Shown here: positions 8,255 to 15,814 of the stretch, one piece after another | How positions within the stretch are numbered: the stretch's first letter is position 1 | Layout of the letters: each line of letters opens with the position of its first letter | DNA from: Candidatus Electrothrix scaldis | GTDB taxonomy: Bacteria; Desulfobacterota; Desulfobulbia; Desulfobulbales; Desulfobulbaceae | Reading direction: 5' to 3' | Assembly: GCA_033584155.1 (NCBI GenBank) | Contig: CP138355.1 | Coordinates: forward strand, 1,937,501-2,001,500 | DNA: 64,000 nt | Translations under genes and position numbers: made by a program | Notes under the pieces: generated by a model | The model's database searches: none | What the model was told of the DNA's origin: nothing | The model's input: the letters and a program-made list of their open reading frames with translations, nothing else

Positions 8255-8334
8255 AAGGAAAGTTGATAAAGCCACAGCCGTCGCGAGGCGGTGTCGGAAA
8301 GCCACGGATCTCCAGAAGACCGCCGGGTTGCCTG
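8255..8334 (+). ncRNA. GEMM-I-type riboswitch (c-di-GMP or cGAMP)
   Basis: Order and sequence fit the GEMM-I aptamer. A purine-rich 5' strand is followed by AAAGCC, then a P2-like stem (ACA-CCG on one side, CGG-TGT on the other) capped by a GCGA tetraloop. The conserved joiner GGAAAGCCACGG follows. The other arm has CGG-TCT pairing with AGA-CCG, and the end CCGCCGGGTTGCC matches the classic GCCGGGUUGCC end. I cannot decide between c-di-GMP and cGAMP specificity. Deltaproteobacterial GEMM-I switches often control cytochrome and surface genes. No clear coding target follows: there is an 82-codon doubtful ORF, then repeats and an IS. Confidence 0.72.
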
Positions 8335-8603
8335 CTTGTACTTCTGACTATTGGGAAGTATGTTATGAGTTCCACAAGAAAAGTGCCCGCTCAGGGTACA
8401 GTTTCCTACCTTGTCAACAGACTGATTTTTGGCTGTTGTTCCTTTTCATTTCCTGTTCAAAAATATCTTCAGGCCGATTGCTTCGGTGCTGAATTTCTGT
8501 CTTTACTCGCTGGGCGATTGATTCAGCGGACATGTCGGGGTTCACTTCGCTCACCCGCAACCTACGAGTTGCCTCACCCCCCTCAACCGGGAAGCTTACC
8601 TTT
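8335..8603 (+). other. Region downstream of the riboswitch, doubtful 82-codon ORF
   Basis: An open frame runs from ATG 8365 to 8613 (MSSTRKVPAQGTVSYLVNRL...), but its second half is translated from a GTTGGGG-type repeat, and the composition is not convincing. I see no transmembrane or known domain beyond one hydrophobic patch. It may be the remains of the riboswitch-controlled gene after repeat invasion. Confidence 0.35.
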
Positions 8604-8730
8604 TATGATATAAAAGGCAGAGGTTTTGACATATAGAAAGGAGCTTTTTATATCTCAAAAGGGAAGGCTTTTATATCACAAAACCACTGGTGCTTATAAA
8701 GGGATGGATTCATCTTTCATATAACAAATA
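8604..8730. repeat. Degenerate 22-24 bp tandem repeats
   Basis: Five to six imperfect units start with TTTTATAT or a variant and contain CAAAA or AAAGG (for example TTTTATATCTCAAAAGGGAAGG, then TTTTATATCACAAAACC). The tract ends where the IS1380-like element begins. It is comparable in style to the 23-bp tract at 59044-59135. Confidence 0.6.
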
Positions 8731-10358
8731 CCTGAATCCGTGACGCTATAAGTCACACTTTCCCTTCTAAGGGGCCAAAGCTTTTTTTGCCGGGACGGAG
8801 GAGCAAAATAACCACGCAGTAGCTAACTTCGGTGGATTTCCGCCGTTAGTTCTTTGAAAAAACGATAAATGTTCAGAAAAGAGACGCACCTCTCTTGTTG
8901 TGTGCAAGTGAACTGTCTCCCGGCTTGCCGTCAGAACACGCCTGACAGCCTGTTATACAGTCCGACATAGGACGGATATACGGGACAATGGCAGCTGAAG
9001 CGCAATTTGATCCGGTTTCCGGTTTTAATCATACGGGCAGCAACATAAATCAGCTCCTGCAGAACCGTTTTTATACGCCGTCTTTTTTGCAGGGTGCCGA
9101 ATCGGTGCATTTTTACCAAGCAGGCCAAACTGTCCGATTACCTTAAGGATATTATATGAAAAGACTCCGAGTGTCATAACCAGCGCATTAGTCGCGAATT
9201 TACCGCTCGGAAGTCGCTCAAGGTCAAGATTTGTTTTGAATTCACTGTGAAATTGCTCGCTTAACCCGTGATTTTCGTACAGCGCAATGATTTTCTCCGG
9301 AGAAAAATTCAGGTCTGTCCACCACCCTTCAATTTTGATATCCGGCTCAAGCAGGAACTGACCGTGTTTGTCAATTGTACGTTCGGTAACACGGATAACC
9401 CGGGTAAAATAACGATGTCTTCCCTTATAGTCCCGACGTTTTCGGGTCTTCAACAAAGCGACTCTTTTACCCTTGCGGAGCTCAGTCACTACGCCTTCTT
9501 TGAAAGCCCGCTGACAGAGAGGCTTGGTATCCTCCCTTCGAGGGTTCCACTTGATAATGGAAGACACATTGGCCCGGTAACGCAGATCAGCAAGATTATC
9601 AACAGCATCATGAGCTGAATCAAGACGAACCAGCAGCTTTTTCCCGGTCAGGATACGTGCCTGCTCAATCACACGCTTCAAAAACGGGAGAAAATTTTCC
9701 TGACTATGTTGCGTGCCGGGTCGAAGCTCTGTTTCAAGGCACCAGCCTTCCATGCCGAGATAAGCGGCAATAGGTGCGTAGCCGTCACACCCTTTATATG
9801 TGCGCCCAACATGCTCTTTTTTTGTCCCGGAATTATCCATGGGAAACACATCTATATCAAGGGGAATGTGACCTGTTCCAAGAGGAGTGACTGGTACTTC
9901 GACATTTTTGAGCCACACCGCGTAACATATCGGCATTCTGATCAAAGCGCTGCCGAAGAGTTTCAGCAGATGGAACCTGCTTGATGCCGAGTGCTTCCTG
10001 AAAATAGCTGTCTTCCCGCATGGGTGTCACGGCCTCGTAATCACTTTTGCCGGTGCAGAGCAGGCCGAGGTAACTGCGAAGAAGCTCAGTATCGGGAATC
10101 AGCTTATTGTCATTTTCCGATATACGCCTGACTATTCCTGAAAGGTTACTGTAACGGTTGATGCACAATCCGACCAATGCAAGGCCGGAGCAATCAGTGT
10201 ATATTTCGTCAGAGGACTGTTCAAGAATAAAACGTTTCATTTTTTACCTGCTGGGTTAGATTTTCAGACAGGTGTTTATTATACATTTTATTCTGAAAAA
10301 TTAATATATTAATTATAAATAGAATGCTTTTTTATTGCATTAGCGTCACGGATTCAGA
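8731..10358 (-). mobile_element. IS1380-family element IS-A
   Basis: Terminal inverted repeats CTGAATCCGTGACGCTA occur at 8732-8748 and, reversed, at 10341-10357. AAATA at 8726-8730 and 10359-10363 fits a 5-bp target duplication. The terminal base differs between the ends (C versus A). The transposase reads on the minus strand and is split between two frames. Between the left end and the transposase stop, 8751-8850 holds structured-looking DNA (GCTAAC...GTTAG hairpin) without coding capacity. The element separates the riboswitch region from the HU-like gene. Confidence 0.85.
9025..10240 (-). pseudogene. IS1380-family transposase of IS-A, frameshifted
   Basis: The N-terminal frame starts at 10240 (MKRFILEQSSDEIYTDCSG) and is continuous to about residue 110 (AETLRQRFDQNADMLR). 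The rest is in another frame down to 9025, with the IS1380 signature IDVFPMDNSGTKKE, TYKGCDGYAPI, LVRLDSAHD and ENHGLSEQFHSEFK. The frame change falls near 9905-9915, next to a run of five A. IS1380 transposases are normally one ORF of about 430 residues, so I take this as an inactivating mutation, although recoding at the A-run is not excluded. The DDE residues themselves look preserved (MDNSGT, RLDSAHD, E in FHSEFK). Confidence 0.82.
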
Positions 10359-10387
10359 AAATAATCTTTTCTTATCAGGAGGCCCCC

Positions 10388-11440
10388 ATGCCGGTCGGAT
10401 ACTATGTCAGAGAGAACAAGCTCACCCCGCGCCCTTCGTACTACTGTCAGACAACTGCGGAAGAGACTCTTGAAGATGACGAGATCGCAGAACTTATTCA
10501 TGTGCTGAATCCATCGATCACCGCTGCGCAGGTCGGGACGGTTCTGCAGAACTTCCAGCTGGTTGTCACGGAGCAGGTTGCTGACGGCAAGTTTGTCAAG
10601 TTGAAAAACTTTGTCTCCTTTATGCCGCGTATCCCGGTGCGTCTGGACCTGCCGACCGATGACATTCCGCCTGATGCAGTGAAAGTAGCTGCCAAAATTC
10701 CGAAAGAACTCAACCGGGCTGTCCAGAACATTGCGACCTACGAACGGCTGGGATATCCGTCCAAGGCCCCTGAAGTGGTCATCGGGTATGAAACAACGAC
10801 TGAGTATCCCCGGTTCATCAGGGATGGATATCCGTTCCGTCTGTCCGGGAAATTCCTTGGTTTTGATGTTGATGATGAGGATCTGGGCATCTTCCTCAAT
10901 GACGCTGATGACAATGAGATCGAGCAGGAGAAGATTGCTCTCAATGATCCGTCCAACGTGATCATCACTGCTGATTTCGGCGGGGAGCCTGCTGTGTCTC
11001 CGAATGTCGAGAAGACCATCTACTGCCGGAACAGATATACCCGGAACGGCACCCTCCGGGAGGGATCATACGAGTATGTGCGGAGCATGAATTTTATTGC
11101 ATCTGATCAGCTTGAGATGTTTGTTGCCGGTTCAGACACGACAGGTCCTGTTCAGGCGGTTGAGCATACTGCGGAAGCTGAAGATTGCCGTGTTGAGGCG
11201 ATCCTGAAGCCGGACGATACTATCACGCTTGCAATCGGCCCGTACACCGGGGATATGGGAACTCCTGTTGTTGTCCCGACAGATGGTGGTGAAATCACTC
11301 TCCGGGGAGTTACATCCGGTGTTGATGTGATCCTTGATGTTGCGGATGCAGATGCATACCAGGCACTTTACGACTTCCTGCTGGCACGGGGGCGATATGT
11401 CCTGGAGGTCTGCAATATGGATCAGTTTGGCGGCACCTGA
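10388..11440 (+). CDS. HU/IHF-like DNA-binding domain protein with C-terminal DUF4469-like domain
   Basis: 350 residues with an excellent ribosome site (AGGAGG) six bases before ATG 10388. The N-terminal 120 residues resemble HU-like proteins of the Bvu_2165 type: helix EEIAELIHVLNPSITAAQV, then VLQNFQLVVTEQVADGKFVK and LKNFVSFMPRIPVRLD. The remainder is beta-rich with two immunoglobulin-like parts (AVSPNVEKTIYCRNRYTRNG; TLAIGPYTGDMGTPVVVP). Proteins of this type are known mainly from Bacteroidetes and some delta lineages, and the role is unknown. They are unlikely to act like classical HU. The right end of IS-A lies 30 bases upstream, so the native promoter may have been displaced, and the riboswitch at 8255 would have been about 420 bases upstream before IS insertion. 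Confidence 0.6.
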   Translation: MPVGYYVRENKLTPRPSYYCQTTAEETLEDDEIAELIHVLNPSITAAQVGTVLQNFQLVVTEQVADGKFVKLKNFVSFMPRIPVRLDLPTDDIPPDAVKVAAKIPKELNRAVQNIATYERLGYPSKAPEVVIGYETTTEYPRFIRDGYPFRLSGKFLGFDVDDEDLGIFLNDADDNEIEQEKIALNDPSNVIITADFGGEPAVSPNVEKTIYCRNRYTRNGTLREGSYEYVRSMNFIASDQLEMFVAGSDTTGPVQAVEHTAEAEDCRVEAILKPDDTITLAIGPYTGDMGTPVVVPTDGGEITLRGVTSGVDVILDVADADAYQALYDFLLARGRYVLEVCNMDQFGGT

Positions 11441-11635
11441 TCCTGACGGCTGTTTGTGTTGTAGAACCGGAGCAGAAGCTCTGGTTCTCTTGCTGAGAAA
11501 TAAGTACCCGACCAAAATTATTTTAACAAAATCAATTCAGCCGAACTCTAATATTGCTTTTTTGTGCAAGAATATTGTAATCAACTAAAAGTTTAATAAA
11601 AATTATTAAATGAAAAATATAGATAAGTTGAAGTT

Positions 11636-12163
11636 ATGTTATTCGTTTCACCCCTTAGTACATTAGAGTTCACCTGTTTACAAGAGATGGGCAGGGATCA
11701 TCCATTACGTTGGATAAGAGTTAGGGCAAATGCAGTGCTTCTCAGCGAGAATAAAATGCCCTTGCAAAATATTGCTAAAATATACGGTGTTTGTCGCCAA
11801 ACAGCTTCTACTTGGCTGAAAAACTGGGAAAAAAGTGGTATTTTCGGGTTGGTAGATAAATCTGGTCGTGGACGACACAAAATATTGTCACCAGAAAAAG
11901 AAGAAAAGGTCGTTGAGATTACTACATCTTCACCCCGCTCATTAAACCAGACACTTGCAGAGATACAGAAAAGGTGGAAAGTGAAAATTAGTAAATCTAC
12001 CTTAAAAAGGACCTGTAAAAAGTTAGGGTTATCTTGGAAGCGAGTTAGAAAGTCTTTGCGTGGCAAAAGGAATGATGAAAAATTTGCCGCTACGCTTGTA
12101 GAGCTCAAGGTATTGATTAATCAGGCGGATAAGAGGGAGATAGATTTTTATTACCTAAATTGA
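11636..12163 (+). pseudogene. IS630-family transposase, N-terminal remnant
   Basis: 175 codons of an IS630-type transposase. There is an N-terminal helix-turn-helix (LQNIAKIYGVCRQTASTWLK), then GIFGLVDKSGRGR, the winged second HTH (SLNQTLAEIQKRW and SKSTLKRTCKKLGLSWKR), and the beginning of the DDE domain at EIDFYYL. The frame ends precisely where the IS1380-like element IS-B begins at 12154, just at the first catalytic Asp (YYLDE in relatives). The DDE half is not found on the far side of IS-B at 15807, so it was lost, not merely interrupted. Confidence 0.8.
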
Positions 12164-12294
12164 GCGATTCTTGATATAAAATAATCCTTTTCCATGTTTC
12201 AACCATATGTTATTATTCATGTAAGTAAAGAACTACAGCTTAATTGATTTGGGTGCGGCTCTTCTGTTTTGATGTTAACATATTTATAATATAT

Positions 12295-13968
12295 CCTAAA
12301 TCCTGCAATTAGTTGAAAGGGTATCGTAAAAATAGTATAATCCTCAATATGTTAAAGGTAAAATTACTACAGAAGAGGGTCACTATTTTTATGAAGTCTA
12401 AACAGAATAAACGATCTGCCCGAGTCTCGCCCAAAAAAATACAAATTAATAAAGGAGCAAAAGGGGTTACAGCACAGGCAGGCTTGATTCCTGCCGTAAA
12501 GTTCCTGCAAAAACATAATGTTGGCCAGCTTATCCAGGAAACTTTAGAACATCAACGCGGAGCCACCGCCACTTATGATGCAGTTGATATAATATTTCTC
12601 CCTTTGATAGCTATTATCGGCGGAGCTCGTTCTATCAGCAATATTGCAACAGTCTGGGCAGATAGCGTACTTTGCCGGATAGCAGGATGGCGGTTAATCC
12701 CGGACGAAACAACCTTTGGCCGCCTTTTTCGAACATTCAGCTATCGTCATATCAATAACCTGGAAGTTCTTAATCATCGGTTGCGTGCTCGCATGTGGCG
12801 TAAGGGATTGCGATCCGGGAAAAGTAAAGTCGGTGCAGCCCACTGTCTGGTTGTTGATGTGGATTCCACAGAAAAGACGGTATACGGTTCTCAGCAAGGA
12901 GCGGCCAAAGGGTTTAATCCACATAAACGCGGTGCAAAATCGTATCATCCTCTGCTTGCATTTTGCGCTGAAAGCAAAGAGATATTGCAAGGGTGGCTTC
13001 GATGCGGCAATGCCTATACAAGTAATGGTATTGTCGAGTTTACCAAGCAACTTCTGGCACACCTTCCCAATGGAACCCGGATTTTGTTCAGGGGCGACAG
13101 CGGTTTTTTTGTTGGTGCCCTGCTTGATCTTTTGGATCAGTATGGTCATAGTTACCTGATCAAGGTTAAGCTCAAGGGGCTGGTCACCCTTCTGTCCAAA
13201 CAATCCTGGGAGCCGGTCCCCGGGCAGGCCGGTTGGGAACAATGTATCTTTTTTCATAAATGTACGACCTGGTCTTCGACCCGACTCTTTGTTGCGGTCC
13301 GCAGAGAGAAACCGGCTGACCCGGCAAAACCAGCGACCCTGTTTGAGATGAAGGAGTTCGATTACTTCTGTTATGTGGTCAGTGAGATTGCTGATCCATG
13401 GCAGGTCCACAAACGATACGGCCAACGAGCAACTTGTGAAACCTGGATTGAGGAAGCAAAAAACCAGACTGCGTTGGTACATATCAAGACAGAAGATTTC
13501 TGGGCAAATAGTGTGTTGTTTCAAACTGCTATTCTGGCATACAACACGATACGATGGATGGCTTTATTGAGCGGTAATGCTGTATTACGTCGCTGGGAGC
13601 CAGGTACAATTCGTACATTTCTCGTTCGGGTGGCTGGGAAGTATACTACTGGTGGACGGCAGCAAAAGCTATTTGTTCCCGAACGAATGCTGTATTCCAC
13701 TCAGTGGGATGACTGGGTGGCGGTGGGGCTGTACTGACCAGCACTACTACCTCTTTTTTTGAAATATTTTTTTCCATCAACAGGATTAGTGCGTCTTGTG
13801 GGGCAAAATATTCTACTTGATCAGCCTTAAAGAGGCATCTGCTTATCTGGAAACAGCACTTTTCGGTGTTTTTTACTATCAACTGATAACTATTTTCAGA
13901 ATTTTTGGTTTTCTACAACACCAAATGGTTAGTCATTTGAGCCAAAAAGATCAATTGCAGGATTTAGG
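12295..13968 (+). mobile_element. IS1380-family element IS-C, copy 1
   Basis: 1674 bp with ends CCTAAATCC and GGATTTAGG, extended by CTGCAAT on the left. The target duplication is TATAT (12290-12294 and 13969-13973). An apparently identical second copy sits at 48622-50295 with duplication TGAGA, so the element was recently active. Confidence 0.92.
12391..13737 (+). CDS. IS1380-family transposase (IS-C copy 1)
   Basis: 448 residues from ATG 12391 (MKSKQNKRSARVSPKK). Longer starts upstream have no good ribosome site. Catalytic blocks of the IS1380 group are visible: CLVVDVDSTEKTVYGSQQG (first Asp), ILFRGDSGFF (second Asp) and RATCETWIEEAKNQ (Glu), with the N-terminal LPLIAIIGGARSISNI and IPDETTFGRLFR. 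The reading frame is intact and the translation is identical to the copy at 48718-50064, so the enzyme is probably functional. Confidence 0.92.
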   Translation: MKSKQNKRSARVSPKKIQINKGAKGVTAQAGLIPAVKFLQKHNVGQLIQETLEHQRGATATYDAVDIIFLPLIAIIGGARSISNIATVWADSVLCRIAGWRLIPDETTFGRLFRTFSYRHINNLEVLNHRLRARMWRKGLRSGKSKVGAAHCLVVDVDSTEKTVYGSQQGAAKGFNPHKRGAKSYHPLLAFCAESKEILQGWLRCGNAYTSNGIVEFTKQLLAHLPNGTRILFRGDSGFFVGALLDLLDQYGHSYLIKVKLKGLVTLLSKQSWEPVPGQAGWEQCIFFHKCTTWSSTRLFVAVRREKPADPAKPATLFEMKEFDYFCYVVSEIADPWQVHKRYGQRATCETWIEEAKNQTALVHIKTEDFWANSVLFQTAILAYNTIRWMALLSGNAVLRRWEPGTIRTFLVRVAGKYTTGGRQQKLFVPERMLYSTQWDDWVAVGLY

Positions 13969-14184
13969 TATATCAATTGTAGATTTCAAATTGAGTGTTA
14001 TTCGCTCGAACCGCTCTACTTTTAATCCGGTAAAAATAGACCCCATAATTACCACCACATTAACAGGAGCAGTTTAGACAAATAGCACTTAAAGTGAAAT
14101 GAAGTATTGGCACTTTTTCAATACCCTAGCTTTGATTTAGAAGAGCCGCACCCAATTGATTTGCAACCCTCCGGGTGAAGTACC

Positions 14185-15593
14185 ATGAAGAAGAAAAAAA
14201 ACACGACCTATCGAAAAAGTGACCTGAAAATTAATTATATTGACATAACTGACGACTGTTTGACCAGTCGGTCAGGTCTGTCTCTTTTTATAGCGTACCT
14301 GCATGGTATTTCATTATTCCCTATTATTGAGAGTTTGTTCGGCGATCTGAGAAAAAGCAAAAAAAGGTGCATCGGCGGTTGAGATATTCAAGCAGATATT
14401 CTGTTTCATGATGGACGGAACCAGTCGACATCTGGTGTACTTTGACGATCTTAAGGCAGATAAGGGCTATGCCGCCTGTATAGAGACATCAGAGGATGAC
14501 ATGGCCTCCTCGCATACAATCAAGCGTTTTTTCGGCAATTTTTCTTTTGTTAAAGTGTTTGTTTTTCGACGTCTGCTGCAGAAACTGTTCATTTGGCGAT
14601 TGAATATAACCAAGCCAGCCGTTGTTGAACTCGGCATTGATACAATGGTTATGGAAAACGATGACGCAGAGTGTCGACATGGAGTAAAACCGACCTATAA
14701 AAAAAAGAAAGGATTCCAGCCGTTACAGATGAACTGGGGAAGATTTTTTTGTAGATGCGGTTTTTCGCGGTGGTGATAAGCACTCGAATCACGGTGACAC
14801 TGTCCAAAAAATGATATTGCATATTGTGAATCGCATCAGAAAGGAATATCGACATGATGTCCCGATTGTTATCCGAATGGACAGTGGTTTTTTCGACCAG
14901 AAGATTTTTGAATTTTGTGAGCAACTTGGTGTTGGTTATATCTGTGGTGGGAAGATGTATAAAGATATAAAAGAATTTGCAAGTGAGACAACCCGTTGGA
15001 GGCGTTTTGCCGCACCCGGTAAGAAAGATATTTGGGAGTATGCGGAATTCGGCACTAAAAGGGGTAATTGGAAGCAATTTCGACGTGCTATATACTGTCG
15101 CCTGTGCAACCACGGGTCTCAGCTTCGGCTTCCAGGAACTGGTCCAGACACCGTGATCATTACAAATCTTGGGCGTGGCGGAACTATTGACGAACTTCTT
15201 GAAAAGGCGGGAGTTATGTCAGAATATGTAAGTGCCAACGCTATTGTTGCAGGGTATCATGTACGCGGTAGCGACGAGTTGGTTAACCGAGGTTTCAAGG
15301 ATTTTGGCCATGAACAACTGCCGTTCACTCGATTCACTCCAAACGCTGCGTGGTATTACATGCTACTGGTCGGCTTTTTTCTTTTTGAATCATTCAAAGA
15401 GGATGCAGCTTCTCCCGTAGTTTCAATAACAGCCTATGCATCAACAGTGCGCCGTCAACTGATAGATGTAGCGGGTAAAATTGTCAGGCACAGCGGTCAG
15501 GTTGTATTAAAAGTGGCCCGGTGTGCTTTTGAAGGGCTTCAATTAGCCGAAATGTTAAAAAGGTGTATTGAGCCCCCTGTGTTACAACACTAG
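14185..15593 (+). pseudogene. IS1380-family transposase of IS-B, frameshifted twice
   Basis: Three consecutive frames together make one transposase: 14185-14382 (KINYIDITDDCLTSRSGLSL), about 14375-14776 (FMMDGTSRHLVYFDDLK; VVELGIDTMVMENDDAE) and about 14740-15593 (IVIRMDSGFFDQKIFEF; ANAIVAGYHVRGSDELVNRG). The second frame change lies in a run of seven T near 14745. The catalytic aspartates (IDTMVMEND and RMDSGFF) are present but in different frames. MITE copy 1 with IS-C inside sits just upstream. The element cannot transpose by itself unless recoding occurs. Confidence 0.8.
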
Positions 15594-15814
15594 GTGAGCA
15601 TCTCTGGCAATTCTCAATTTGAATTCAGACAGGATAAGTGCGCCCAATTTTCATGAAAACTGCGGAAATTGGCCCCAAAACGTAACGGATCTGAAGAAAA
15701 GCTATATTCAGAGGTGTTTTTGTTTTCCCCTGAGAACCAATTTTTAAAAAATTGAGCTTTTCTTACCGGAATTGCTTTACCCAGACCATGAATCGCTCAA
15801 TTTAGGTAAGCATA

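Larger units (their letters stand above)
12251..14153. mobile_element. MITE copy 1 (224 bp without insert), split by IS-C
   Basis: Ends GGGTGCGGCTCTTCT and AGAAGAGCCGCACCC are flanked by the 9-bp duplication AATTGATTT (12242-12250 and 14154-14162). Removing IS-C and one TATAT leaves 224 bp that match, in reverse orientation, MITE copy 2 at 16064-16287. It lies in the 5' region of the IS-B transposase, upstream of its ATG at 14185. Confidence 0.9.
12154..15806 (+). mobile_element. IS1380-like element IS-B carrying nested insertions
   Basis: The terminal inverted repeat CCTAAATTGAGCGATTC at 12154-12170 is matched by its reverse complement at 15790-15806. Without the nested DNA (MITE with its 9-bp TSD copy, plus IS-C) the element would be about 1.74 kb. 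The flanks (TATTA left, TAAGC right) are not a duplication. The left neighbour is the IS630 remnant and the right neighbour is the body of a different gene. This is best explained by recombination between two copies that deleted the DNA between them. Confidence 0.78.

Noticed and set aside
8751-8860. Riboswitch in the IS-A left end
   Set aside because: Looks structured, but I cannot match it to a known class and it lies within the IS, so I listed it only as a finding.
12694-13524. Minus-strand ORF of 276 codons in IS-C
   Set aside because: Shadow of the intact IS1380 transposase; appears equally in copy 2.
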